Shown here piece by piece: positions 34,101-45,725 of a stretch of DNA of 64,000 nt. The stretch spans positions 806,001-870,000 of the forward strand of contig JARWMV010000240.1 in the NCBI GenBank assembly GCA_030998015.1. The letters are read 5' to 3'. The stretch comes from Ceratorhiza oryzae-sativae (lineage: Eukaryota > Basidiomycota > Agaricomycetes > Cantharellales > Ceratobasidiaceae). The notes under the pieces are model-generated. The model worked only from the letters and a program-made list of their open reading frames with translations, ran no database searches and was not told the origin of the DNA. Made by a program: the position numbers and the translations under genes. Position 1 is the first letter of the stretch. Every line of letters starts with the position of its first letter.

Positions 34101-34577
34101 ATGGAACGAGTTCGTTAAGGCATGTCTTGTTTTGGTCTGCTGGATTCTGTCACTAAATTCCCATCATACAGGCAATGGTCAACCTGGGCTTCTCATACGA
34201 CGAATCGAGTGCTGGAAGCCGCGTGCGTTTCGACCCTCCTAACAAAAAGGATAAAGTAAGCAGTCGCTGCGTTGTCGGCTTGGCACGTGGTATTAATGAG
34301 TTGTTTGTACAGTCGTACACAACGCACAAACGTATGTTTCCTGTTTAGGTAGTCATGTATATCACTCTTACTGATTGCCACTCCCTTTGTGCTCGTGTCC
34401 GCAAACAGCTCATCCTGTAAGTACCCCCATTGTGTGATTGTCTCAAAGGTATCAAACTCTCTATTATAGGATCCCTGGCTGAAGCCCAAGCGCGTCAAGG
34501 ACATTGCTCGTGATTTGAACAAGATGTACGGGTTCGACAAGGACATGCTTTATGAACTTCCGGCAGAAACCGCGTAA
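31183..34577 (+). CDS. Large charged protein with C-terminal HicA-like domain, gene A
   Basis: Exon 1 is 31183-31420 (MPTVVSSRALVPIARR) and exon 2 starts at 31488. The middle has a helical region (TAWKYVRDHAKLLEDLG; YMKHFKDHGGNIEWNP) and then acidic (DSDEEEEGSDGW near 32910) and Lys-rich (GKKKKKKKSKKK-like near 33265) disordered tracts. The C-terminal 100 residues read SWERILGLDD, GLEWNEFVKAMVNLGF, GSRVRFDPP and TTHKPHPDPWLKP. This is a dsRBD-like HicA fold pattern, found also in the next gene. The catalytic-position His of bacterial HicA (in G-S-H) is Arg here, so RNA or protein binding seems likelier than RNA cleavage. An 8-base exon (34409-34416) encodes the PHP core. One intron begins GC (after FVK near 34120). 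Frames shift near 31673 and at the A6 run 33978-33983. Stop TAA 34575-34577. Confidence 0.7.
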
Positions 34578-34854
34578 GCTGGATACGAACCCTTGAACCC
34601 CTTTATTCTATTACTCTGTTGTAACAATATCATCGTGCGTGTGAACTGAACAGTTGCCAGAGCTTTGCATGGCAAATCTTTTATTTCATTCTGGTATGTT
34701 CTGCGAGTCTTCGGCGAGCGTGTCGATCAAGAAACTATAAAGGGCATTGTATTGGCGTATAGCCATAGCGCTTCTCATCTCTGATCTACATATAAGTACT
34801 AAAGAGACCTCTTGCATCCATCTTAACGACCATAGCAGCCACTTGACAATATCC

Positions 34855-36772
34855 ATGCCTCAGACATGCTCAATTACGGACGGGGGCGAATGGCCTCAGC
34901 TTGCAGCCAACCCTAACACGAACGCCGGGAAAAAGCAAAGCCGTGAGTGGAAACTCCGACCACGACGTTGGGGTAATTATTTACTAGCGTGAACCTAGTG
35001 CCCGGACATTCGTTCGGAACACTCGACAACGGGCGGGACGCAAGTAATTCGGGGAGGTTTTCTGGGAGAGTGACGAGAGCGCCGGACCCGTTTCAAGCGG
35101 GAGACCCTGAAGGAGTTGCCACTTTGAAGGTGATTCACGCGTCTCCCATTGTTGGAATGCGCGAGCTGAGATGCACTATGAAGATGGGTGGGGTCAGTGA
35201 CGAGAAGAGAGACAGAGAGCTGGGCAAATCGCTAAACGGTACGACCAGTGGGTTGCCCTCGCTCTCTCTCTTCACAACACGATGAATAATTGCGCTCATT
35301 GCACCAGGTCTTGGAGGCTCCAAGCTTGCATCTGGAGCTGTGAGTACTGCGTATGATTTCTTTGAATATTACCATTGATTTTCGCCATCGCTCTCCGTAT
35401 TAGCGCTCGTCGGCCAGAGACGCACACATCACAGACGCCAGGCGGCCTCGAGGCAGATCAGTAACATCGAGCGGCGCACCGCCTGCGCTCATCGACACGC
35501 GACAACTCAGTTATCGCGATGCTGCGGTGAAATGCACGCCACCACCGTCGCCCTCGGTCGCCTCTCCGTCCTTGCCCGCCATCCCCTCGCTTCCGACCTC
35601 GCCCAAGCCGACCGTCGCCCACTCGACGCCGTGGCCGCCACCGACCACGTCTCGCGAGAGACTACGACTTGGTACGCCCCGGGCTACTTCTTTTGATAGA
35701 TGAGCGCTGATCCAGGCGCCTGATCTGAAACAGAAACCGACCTCAACCCGTTTCCGCCCCTATCGCCCTTGACGGCCTCCAAGGCCACAACTGGGACTCC
35801 TGTGCCCAACTCGAGCACGCGCTCGTCGTACGCCAAATGCCTGGAGCCGACCAACACGTCGAGGGCGGCGCCTGCCCCAGAAAGGTAAGCGCGATCAAAA
35901 AACAACGCGAGGTGATTCGAGCGCGCATTTAATCAAGTCCAATTTGGGCATGGTCCAGTCCCGACAGCGCTGGCCCGACGGCTTCGCCATCTGCGGCCAA
36001 AACTATTACGCTAAATATCAATGCCTTGAACCGTGTACCTGCGGCACCGCGTCGGGCTCCAACCGATCCTGTGACTCCCAACAGACCAGGACGCAAAAAG
36101 TCATCTACATCGCCGGCTGGAGCTGGTCCACGCTTGCCTGCTGGACAGCGCGCGCGCAGTGCGAGTGTTTCGTCTATTTCGTCGACACCGTCGTTTATTT
36201 CGAGCGCGCCAACTTCGATTGCGACTGCTTTCCGGTCTTGGGAGTCTGAAGAATGGTACATCCAGCTGGTGACTTTTGCGCGCCAAATGACGAAGCGGAA
36301 CCGGCGTGCATGGGAAAAGATCCTGCGGTGCGACCCCAAGGACAGGAGCAAGATGAAGTGGTCCGAATTCGACTCGGCTCTCAAGGCTCTTGGCTTCGAG
36401 AGCAAGACGCGCGGAGGAAGCGATTTGGAGTATACACCCAGTCGGTTTGGGGATAACGTATGTTCTGTCTGTTTCTTTTCGGTGTGTTGCTTTGATGCGA
36501 GCGATGGTTTGCATGTAGGCTCAGCCTATCTCGTATCACAGACCCCATCCGGTAAGACACATTCTCTGTTGTGTCTGCTGTTCTTCGCTCGCGCGCTTGC
36601 CCCACCCGTCTCCGACTTTGTATTGAGTCGACTGACCTCCCCAATTTTTCTCCAGGGACAGGAATTTTCTCTTGGAGACCTGAAAGCGAAGGCATGCAGC
36701 TTCAGAGGTCGATATCCCGCCGCAGTTGCCGCGATGCACGAGGCGTGGAACCTCGTGGACACTCGTTCATAG
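34855..36772 (+). CDS. Ser/Pro-rich protein with C-terminal HicA-like domain, gene B
   Basis: Start at 34855 (MPQTCSITDGGEWPQLAANP). Exons join in frame over introns after KQS (donor GTGAGT near 34943), after KSLN (near 35240), after SGA (near 35340), after RLRL (near 35673) and after APER (near 35885). A long disordered Ser/Pro/Ala region follows. The last part repeats the domain of gene A: RRAWEKILR, MKWSEFDSALKALGF, GGSDLEYTPS and YHRPHP (near 36535-36555). The tail RGRYPAAVAAMHEAWNL ends at TAG 36770-36772. Only 278 bases separate it from gene A, same strand, so a diverged tandem pair or shared-domain neighbour is likely. The His of the bacterial HicA G-S-H motif is Asp here. Function unknown. 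Confidence 0.72.
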
Positions 36773-38016
36773 AGCCAACTTGGATCCTGCCCGAGTCATA
36801 TGATCGACTCGGCTCTTGTCGTGGTTCCTGTTCTGAATGTCTGTGTTTCCTCCCATCATCGCCGCTCCCTATTCCATTTTTGCCCTATCCACGGAACATC
36901 CAAATACCTTGGTGGATTTGGCCATCGCGCCCAGAATCGTGATCGCCAGGTTGCTGGAATTATGATTCATTCAGTTTATACAAATTACCATGTTCTGAAA
37001 TCCTATTCAGTTTTGCTCTCTTTGTCACTCGTTTTTTTTTCTTTCTTTCTTGTATCGTCCTCGATCTATTTGGCTGTACTTGCTGTTTGTATACTACGCT
37101 CTTTGGCTTGTTTTTTCCATGTCCCGTTTCTGACCCGGCGTCGACACGGACAGTGTCAACCTCGAATATAATTGTTTGAATGTGTGAATATATTACATGA
37201 ATGGTTTGTTTCAGATCGATAAAATCAGGAGATAGGTTAGCCCCGAGACATTGCACGTGGCAGACGGAGAGTTTGCGGTGTGGCGCCATACAGAGCAATG
37301 AGTCCACAGCGGTTTGATCGGCAGGAAAGGAACGTGCCGGGATTGGCCATTGACAGAGATAGAAGATAAACCGGATATATCTGTGCTAAGGACTGAATGG
37401 GCCGCGTCTGTTCCGTGCGATATGAATCGAAGGACGATGACATGAGCGAGTGTGGTCATCGACGAATCGTGTCCCTGCAGGCTGCGCTAGGGCCCGACGT
37501 TTGGGGGTGAGGATGAAACTGGGAGAGAGAAAAAAAAACTTGGGAAATGAATTCCCCCTTGGTGTCGGGTGACCCTGTCGACGTCACGGAGCGCGATGCT
37601 GCCGGTATTCGGCAGGCGCAGACGAGCCCACCTCGTGTGGGTGCCGCAGCTCTGGGATGATCCAGGACGAGAAATTAGAGTTAATACACTCATTTGGGGG
37701 GGCTGCTCCCTACGACGTCGGGCGAGATGAGAACGGCGGGGGTCACGTGGCGCGTGAGGTCGCCGTGTTTCAGCGTGGGACCCAGACCGTGTCCGGATTG
37801 GGGATAGGCGAGCCGAATTCGGGGGGCTGAAGCGGACCCCTTGGCTAATCGCTTCCTGGGTGTGCATAGCGTTCGACGATATTGTACCTGTTCTTGTCTG
37901 CTCAAATACCCGCGCCAATGCCAATCCCCAGCGGTCGACTGTCCGCGGTGATCGCTCGTCGGTGGCCGCCAGCTTTAAGCACCTAGTTTTCCCACTTGCC
38001 CCGACTGTCCCCCGCC
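36773..38016. other. Intergenic region with pyrimidine-rich tract
   Basis: About 1.24 kb. A T/C-rich run at roughly 37010-37070 probably belongs to the 3' flank of gene B. CACGTG lies at 37744-37749, about 270 bases upstream of the next start. A pyrimidine-rich stretch (about 37980-38010) just before the ATG is typical of strongly expressed fungal genes. No gene is supportable; the overlapping open frames are shadows. Confidence 0.45.
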
Positions 38017-40215
38017 ATGGCCTTTGCATTCACCCACCACACCTACCACGGTCGCAACGTCCACGAGCTGTTCATCAGCTCCAGCTCGCGTGTCGTCCGG
38101 GTGCGTCGTCTCTCCTGTCCGTGCCATCGCCGCTCATTTCGCCCCAGATCCACAATCTCCCGCCCGGCGCTGCATCGCTCGTCGCATCGATCCTCCACGC
38201 CAACGGCATCATGCTCCCGGTCTCGGTACGTCCTTTTTTCGCGTGCAATCCACCTGTGCTCATCCCTCTCCAGGCCTGGTCATTGCATGAGCAGTTTGGA
38301 GGTCCCCCGCCCGGTTGCGAGGCGAGCATCTGGTGTGTGTTCCGCACCCACGACGATGTGCGTATGTCTATCCCTCTCGCTGGACCCCCGTGCTCATCGC
38401 CCCCCCCCCCAAGGCCTGCCGTGTCCTTCAGCTCGACGGCGCACAGGGCATCGCCGTATCGACCGCGCTCGAGGACGACCTGAAGCCGTTTACGAAATTG
38501 CGCCGGTTTGAGCTGCAGGACGATGTCGAATCATCGCTCCACATCAATTTTAGTATGGTACGCATCGCCCAGCGCTCCCGCTCTTTTGGTGCCTGTCAGT
38601 CTAACGTCGTGCTCGCCAGTATGGTCCATGCTTCTCGCTTCGCCAACTCTAACATCCAATCAGACCTTCCCGCGCTCGCACGCGCAGCTAGCCCAGCCCA
38701 GCCTGTTCTGTACTCGACCGACGAGTTTTACGCCGCAAAGCACTCTGGGTTCCTCACCCCGCCGACGCCCTCGACCGCGCTCAGCTCGTCTGGCTCGTCG
38801 TCCGAGGGCACGTCCCCCCCGAGCTCGACCCTGAGTCTCTTTGGCGCTCGATCGGGCCATGGCGAGCCGTGCCTGCCCGCGACCCACCCCGTCGGAGACG
38901 CGAACTTCGTCATATCGACCAACCCGCCATCGCCCCGAAGTGCATTCAAGCGTGGAGATTGGATGTGCGCCAACGCTGTCTGCGGCGCACACAATTTCGG
39001 GTTGGTTTGCTCTGCAGTGTCAGTCGACATGCCACTGATCTGGATGTATGCAGCAGGAACTCGGCATGCATCGCGTGTGCAGCCCCTCGCCCACTCGACA
39101 CGCTGGCTCCGACAAACCCGACGTCGGATTACGACCGCTATTTCGAACAGCGCTCCCCTCTCCCGCTCAGCCCGCCGCCGCCACGCCGATGCAACCCCTT
39201 CACGCTGCCCCTTGTGTCGGCGCTGCCGGTTGCAAACACGTCCCCGACCCAGACGTTTGCCGCCTCCCAACGCGCCTCCCACCCACCGCGGCTTCCGTCG
39301 ATTCTCACCCCCTCTGGCCGCGCCTTTGCCCGCGGCGGCAGGATCCAGAACGTGTCCACCGTCCCGGGCGTGTCGCTCGTCATGTTCTGGCCCGATAACG
39401 AGCCCCTTCCCCAACCCTCCCAGATTCGGCCTCCCTTTTCGCCTGGCAGCCACCCTCCCATCATGAATACCGGGAACAAGGGCCCGCTCGAGCATCAGCC
39501 TGGCGATTGGTATTGCGGCAAGTGTTCCTACATGGTAAGTCCTCGCCACATGATAGTCTAGCTCGGCTCTGATGGCCTGTTCAGAACTGGAGGCGTCGCA
39601 AGGTTTGCCAGACGTGCTTCCCGTTTGCGGACGGAAACGGTGAGCAGCTCGTGTTTATCACGCGCATACACATGCTAATTCGTCGTTTGCAGCCGATGGT
39701 GTCAGCGCCGCGGTCCAGGCCGAGAGGATCAACGCTCTCGCGCAGATTGCAGGGTCCGCCTTGGCCAACCTCGAACCTCTTGCGATGCTTGCAGGCAAGC
39801 AGCCATTCAGCCTCGACTCGCACGCCGCTTCTGGTCTCGGTCTCAGCCTTGGAGCCCGACACGACTCTGGCGAACGCGATAACCAATTCGACGCACTCAA
39901 CGCTTCGTTTGCTGCCATGAACGTCAACGACCGCCGCGGTTCGGTTGACCAAGTCTTGGGTCGTTCTGCTCCGGGTGCGAACCGTACGCTCCGCACCCGC
40001 CAATCCGATGCGGGCCTCCGCCTGTCGACCACTCCCTTTTCCACCCGTCCACGGGCGTCTGACGCGGGCCTCCACCGCGCCATCCCTGACGCAGGCCTGA
40101 CGTTTGGCCTTCCGCGGCTGGCGCCCGTCGTGTTTCTGATGGCAATATCTGGGCAGCGGGGTTGGGTGCAAGTGATAATCAGGGTTTCTGGCCCACCTAT
40201 GGCCGTGGAGCCTAA
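38017..40215 (+). CDS. RanBP2-type zinc-finger protein (NRP1-like RNA-binding protein)
   Basis: Start at 38017 (MAFAFTHHTYHGRNVHELF). The first exons encode a globular, possibly degenerate RRM-like part (IHNLPPGAASLVASI; IWCVFRTHDDV; LQLDGAQGIAVSTALEDD). Two RanBP2 fingers follow. Finger one, GDWMCANAVCGAHNFG then NSACIACAAP, is split by an intron near 39000-39058. Finger two, GDWYCGKCSYM then NWRRRKVCQTCFPF, is split by an intron near 39535-39583. Each has W-x-C-x(2-4)-C-x3-N-x6-C-x2-C, the single-stranded-RNA-binding type. A Pro/Ser-rich linker lies between. The C-terminal end (SDGNIWAAGLGASDNQ then FWPTYGRGA, stop 40213-40215) is one frame off from the preceding exon, so a one-base shift lies near 40100. 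A poly-C run (38401-38410) sits at an intron acceptor. The resemblance to yeast Nrp1 is by domain order only. Confidence 0.78.
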
Positions 40216-42226
40216 AAAAAATTCGACGCTCGGCGTTACGAATGTGTGTGTGTGTGTTTTTGGACCAAATAGGTCGCGGTCGGTACGCCTCACTTCTGCC
40301 GTGTACTGCGCGCGCGACCACAACCCCCTTGCTGTCTGTCAGATCTCTGTAACGTTTTACCCGCTGTTGTTGACTAACCCTGCCTCGGTTTTGTGTGGAT
40401 CTCGATGGCGCCCCATCTGGCTCATCTCTTTTCAGCTCTCACTTCGTGTTTTCATCTTTTGATCTCAGCCAGGACGGTCTTGTCCGTTCTCGTCGCGCTC
40501 GTTTCCTCATGTGCCTGTGTCGTGTGGACTTTTTGTCGGATTGTAGTCTGGTTTCGGTTGTGTGGGTGTGTGTTTGTGTAAATCTCTCTCTGGTAACCTT
40601 TCTGTTTCTGGCCTTTCGTTCAGTTACGTTCTGCATTCGGATCTGCCCACTGCGCGATACCGGTAATGTTGTGTTTTCTCTCTTTCAACCCCGTGTGGGT
40701 TTCGTATTTACTGGATATATTTGTGCGCTTCGTTGCTCTGTATGTGCATATATGTTGGAGTCAATCATATTTGATAGATTAAACCTTGTTCAATCTGTCT
40801 CCGCTCGAGGACGAATTTTCTGTGCTTCGCGACCGCAGCGGACTAATGACGGCGTCGTTGACTATCCGATTTGGGGAGCGTCTTGCAAATGATTGGACTG
40901 TATCGATACGAAGATCAACCAAACGCAGTGCAAAGATGGTGTTCAACCGCCGCTTCCGATGCTCAGCCAAGCCAAAACCGCGCATATATACAGACGATCT
41001 GCGCTCTGTCGATCATTCCTGACAAACGTGCCGTTCCCATCGGGATTGTCTCCATGCACACACACACACACACGCACATGTATCTATCTATCCGGCGTCA
41101 TTATCCCGCCTGGTGGCTGCTTGGACAAATACACACGAAGTACACCGGGACGAGGGGCTCCATCCCGCGCCGATCCGGGCTTGGTCAAGGTCGCCTCCTG
41201 AAATCAAATCGTTCAAGTCCACCAGGGTGCTTAGTTGCCGCATAAAGACAAGATTGAAAGCAAAAAAAAAGAAACGACCACCGTGTACCATGCGCAATCA
41301 AACTTGGGGGTAAATCGTTTCTTGAGAGCTGCCTTGACTGCATTTGGTCCGTTCGGAATCAGCTGTCCCCCCCCCTCTCCTCCCCTCGGTTACTTCCATT
41401 TGAAATATATGCAGTTTGGCGCTTTATACATATATATATATATATTATTGTGCGTGGTCGAGAAGGTTGGTCGGATCGAGCCGATGTCTTTACGTCCGAA
41501 GCGGTGGCGAGGTCTGAAAGGCGAAAAAAGGGGGCGATTATGTGATTGGGCTCACATTGCACAATGGGTAGAGCGGCGTTTCCGAGGTGCCCGAGTTGCC
41601 CAGACTGCCGAATGAGAGAGCAAGGTGCCGACCTACCGACCGGCCAAGTAGCCGGACGTGACGAATCGCGGTTCCATGATGCCTAGCTCCGGGACATGAA
41701 GCAGCCCCCCAGGTTTGGAGGACCTCTCACTTGTCTGTAGAGTCCTATGGCTTTCGCCCCGATTCCGTGTGGTGGTATCTCTTGTGCTCTCACGAAAACA
41801 GGATAAAATCTTAAGCCCGATATGCTGAAATCACCCAAGTCGCTCGTGGTCTAACAGCGGAAAGAAGTCGTCGCTTACGATCTAGTTTGCTTATCCGGCG
41901 ACTTGCAGGCCCTCCAAGCGGCTCGGCAATGCCGAATGTACTCAACAAGTTACCCCAGGCGGGTTCTTCATTTCTATTATCCTTCGCGATAGGACCAAAA
42001 TGTGAGTCTAGGCGGCGCGGGACCCATGCATTGCCATGTCTGCTGACTGTAAATACATGCGTCGAGCTTCGCTTCCTCATGCGCCGGTTAATATGACCAG
42101 CTTCACTCTTCATTCAAAGAGAGCGGGGCTTCATTCTCGTGCCCCTTGTCTTTCCCTTCAAATCTCTCGGCTCTTGCCACATCCTTGGTCTCCTCCTCCC
42201 CCTACTCTCCGTTTGCGCCGTGGACT
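40216..42226. other. Long intergenic region with microsatellites
   Basis: About 2 kb. A (CA)n microsatellite is at 41057-41073 and a (TA)n run at 41431-41444. A C-run lies near 41371. I looked for a tRNA-like cloverleaf and found none I could support. No gene is visible; the right end is the transporter promoter and 5' UTR. Confidence 0.5.
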
Positions 42227-44750
42227 ATGACAGACAGAAAGAGTCCCTCGTCGCTCGAACCTGAAAAGGCCGATTATGCTCACGTAGAGCAGTCGGGTGG
42301 TGAGAACACTCACACCAGAGTTTTTGGCATTTATTTGATTTCAACCTTTAGTCAAGGACAATCTCCATTTGGGCGAAATAAATATAAATGCCAAGCTGGC
42401 AAATCCCCTGGCAGGTATCCCCCATGCAAAACTTGAAGAGCAGTGCGTATTTCAATCAATAGAAAACACTCACTCTTACCTCATATTCCAGAGCCATGGC
42501 ATTTGCACACTCCTACGGTCTCTCAGCCCATGCGGATCTCATCCGCAAGGGGGCTCTTGTAGCACAAGACCCTCTTGGTGAGCTAAACACATTTTGAAAA
42601 TCAAAATCACTACTCACCAGAGTCCTAGGGTTTGATTCTCTACCTCAATTATCCGAATCGGACAAGGCCGAGCTTCGTCGTGAACAGACTCACCGATGGG
42701 ACCAACCAATGATGTTGTACTACCTTGTCGCACTCTGCTCCATGGCCGCCGCAGTTCAGGGGATGGACGAGACGGTGATCAACGGGGCGAATCTTTTTTG
42801 GCCACAACAATTTGGTCTCTTTCCCGACGACAAGGGCAACCCGAATGCTGGACGAGATCAATGGCGTCTTGGTCTCGTAGCCAGTGCTCCTTATGTATGT
42901 CCCCCCCCCCTAATTTTAGCTTTCAATGCATCTCACAGGCCACTCTAGCTTTGCTGCGCCATAATTGGATGCTGGCTCACCGACCCCATGAACCGGATGT
43001 TTGGTCGCCGCGGAACCATCTTCATTAGCGCTACACTTTCGTGGCTCACCTGCTTCTGGCAAGGTGTCACCAACTCTTGGCCTCATCTCTTCGTAGGTCC
43101 ACACATATCCGAGTGTATGCGTGCCATTGAAAGTAGAGCTCCAGGTTGCACGATTCATCCTTGGTCTTGGCATTGGCCCCAAATCGACAACAGTCCCGGT
43201 ATATGCAGCCGAATGTGCCCCTGCGCCCATCCGTGGCGCGTTAGTCATGATGTGGCAAATGTGGACTGCATTTGGCGTCATGTTTGGGTTCGTCGCCGAC
43301 TTGATGTTCTATCATGTCAAGGATACACTACACATCAAAGGCCTGAATTGGCGTCTCATGTTAGGAAGCGTGAGTGCACTCGTTCTAGAATCAAGTTTGT
43401 TGTTGAAAATGTTTCAACAGGCCGGCGTTCCAGCCGTCTTCGTTATGGCTCAGGTTTACCTATGCCCCGAGTCACCTCGTTGGCTGATGGGCAAGGGACG
43501 CTATCCCGAAGCGTTCGAATCGCTCTGTAGACTAAGAAAGACTAGACTCATGGCGGCGCGCGACCTCTATTGTGAGCCATGTTTACTTGTTATTTTTTTT
43601 TATTGAAGCTCAAGTGGAATCCCAGATATCCACACTCTCCTTGAAGCCGAAGCAGCAGCCAAGACCCAAAGTGGACTCCTCATAATGGAACTATTCACTG
43701 TCCCACGTAACCGCCGTGCCGCTCTGGGCTCATTTGTGGTCATGTTCATGCAGCAGTTCTGTGGTGTCAACGTTATCGCATATTACTCGAGCACGGTGTT
43801 TAGCCAAGCCGGTTTGAGTGATATTCAAGCGATCCTCGGTTCTTGGGGGTTCGGGATGCTCAACTTTATATTCGCGATCCCGGCTGTGTACACCATAGAC
43901 ACTTTTGGACGACGGTTCTTGCTCTTGGTGACGTTCCCCGGAATGTCTGCTTGCTTGTTCTTGACAGGGATGGCTTTGTACGTAGAGCGCATTTGGGTTT
44001 CGGCATTTCACATGGCGCTGACATTGCTCCAGCTTCATAGAGGACACTCATGCGCGAACTGGCGTTGTCGCTGCCGGAATGTATCTATTCACCCTCTTCT
44101 ATTCGTCAGGAGAGGGGCCCGTGCCGTTCACTGTAGGTGTTGCATCCGGTTTGCTGATGGACGCGACTAAAGGCTCCCCATAGTACTCGGCTGAAGCCTT
44201 TCCGCTCTACGTTCGTGACCTTGGAATGTCGTTTGCAACAGCAACCACATGGTTTTTGTAAGTGATGTATTTAGGTATTTCATTGGGTAGTGTCGAATAA
44301 TTCTTTCCAGCAATTTATTGTTGGGATAACATTCCCACGGCTGCTTGGGGCGTTCAAACCGCAAGGCGCGTTTGGATGGTATGCGGCTTGGAAGTATGTG
44401 TTCGGGTTCACGTTGAATGCCCGATCGAACTAACCCGTGTACAAATTAGTTGTGTGGGATGGGTCCTTATCCTACTATTTGTTCCCGAAACCAAGGCACT
44501 TTCTCTAGAGGAGCTCGACCAAGGTGAGACGCCATATTTCCCAGCCATCACGACCACCCGCTTAACCGAATGATCGGTAGTATTCTCTGTGCCAACACGC
44601 GCGCACGCAGCATATCAGCTTAGAGCAGTGCCACTTTGGGTTCGGCGTAACATTTTGCGTCAGAAGGATGCACCCCGTCAGCCAAGGCTTTACGAGATGA
44701 CTGGCGATGAATCGAGGACATATGCACCACCTGGGGCTGGACACGCCTGA
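42227..44750 (+). CDS. MFS sugar/polyol transporter
   Basis: Start at 42227 (MTDRKSPSSLEPEKADYAHV), stop TGA 44748-44750, about nine introns. The N-terminal cytosolic leader of about 110 residues is spread over small exons. Family motifs follow: GMDETVINGANLFWP (first membrane segment), NRMFGRRGTIF, RFILGLGIGPKSTTVPVYAAE (42,140-43,215 in part), YLCPESPRWLMGKGRY (near 43460), QQFCGVNVIAYYSS (near 43760), DTFGRRFLLL (near 43900), GEGPVPFT, EAFPLYVRDLGMSF and PETKALSLEELD (near 44490). This is the SP family of proton-linked sugar or polyol porters in the plasma membrane. The long hydrophilic N-terminus and the YAAE variant of the PXXXXE motif resemble polyol/inositol-like members; the substrate is not decidable. 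Two pyrimidine or C-runs lie in introns. Confidence 0.88.
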
Positions 44751-45725
44751 AAACCCCTCAGATCATAATGGACTTCAGACATATATTGGGCCGGCAATTG
44801 CATGCATCGTTGGCCTCAATGGCTATACTATTCAGTAACGCAGTTCAACTTCGATTTTTATGAGCGAAAGATTCGATGTAAAACAATGCGTTGATTTATA
44901 GAAGAAGCTACGGAGCGTGCTAAAGCCATTTGGTAAAATCATCAAAAACCCAAGAGATCTGCGCATTATGCTTTGATAAATGGAACTATCCTTTTGCAAA
45001 CTGCTGGAACCTCCGATGGGTCTACCTAACATATTTCGTCTCACTTGCTCCATAGTCTGTTGCGCCAGTCAGAGTTGGGTGAAATATGTGGGATGTGTCC
45101 AAAAGGCTACTGCGCTGGAGCCACGGCGGCATATAGCCACTTTGATTGGCCTTTGCTATCGGGAAATTCATATAGGGTGAAGCACCGGCCTCCCTTCTTC
45201 TGGTATAAGGAATTAGAACAGCTTTGCTTATGGGGTAAAGTCTTTACCATGGATTCGCTTTCGGTCAATCTGTTGTATATGAATTGTATTTTGTGGGCTG
45301 CCGGAGCACCTATAGACTCAAGTCTTCATATCAGCATAAAATGCCGAGCTTCGAGACAGGGATGCGAGGCATGGAAATTGGTCAGATGACGCTAACATGC
45401 CCATGCGACTACACCAAAGTTTGCGGCTCTCCTGTTTCTGCAGCCCTTTCAAGACATGTGTGTCCATATCATATCTTTTGCCTATAGACCGCAGTTGATG
45501 CTGGCTAAAGTGATCAAGAGATATTACGAAATTTGGGAGAATAAACAAACGGGATCAAATGCCTCATGGTCTGATGCCGCCCGCGCCCGGAGTACGTCAT
45601 GACTGGAACGTGCTCATGCCGTACATGGATGGAATATGAGAATTGAGTCCCGACCGCCCAGCTTGAATTTGTTCACGACCTTGCTTGTTCACGATCCCAC
45701 CGTCGCCTCTTGCACGTTGATCGTT
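44751..45725. other. Intergenic region, no gene seen
   Basis: About 975 bp. Open frames here are short and without domains on either strand. It holds the transporter 3' flank and the promoter of the secreted protein gene. Confidence 0.45.

Noticed and set aside
37500..38040. Minus-strand ORFs of up to 180 codons upstream of the RanBP2-finger gene
   Set aside because: They have no domain, are low in complexity, and overlap the promoter and first exon of a supported gene.
41550..41640. Possible tRNA-like sequence
   Set aside because: No matching acceptor stem, anticodon arm and T-arm could be folded by eye.
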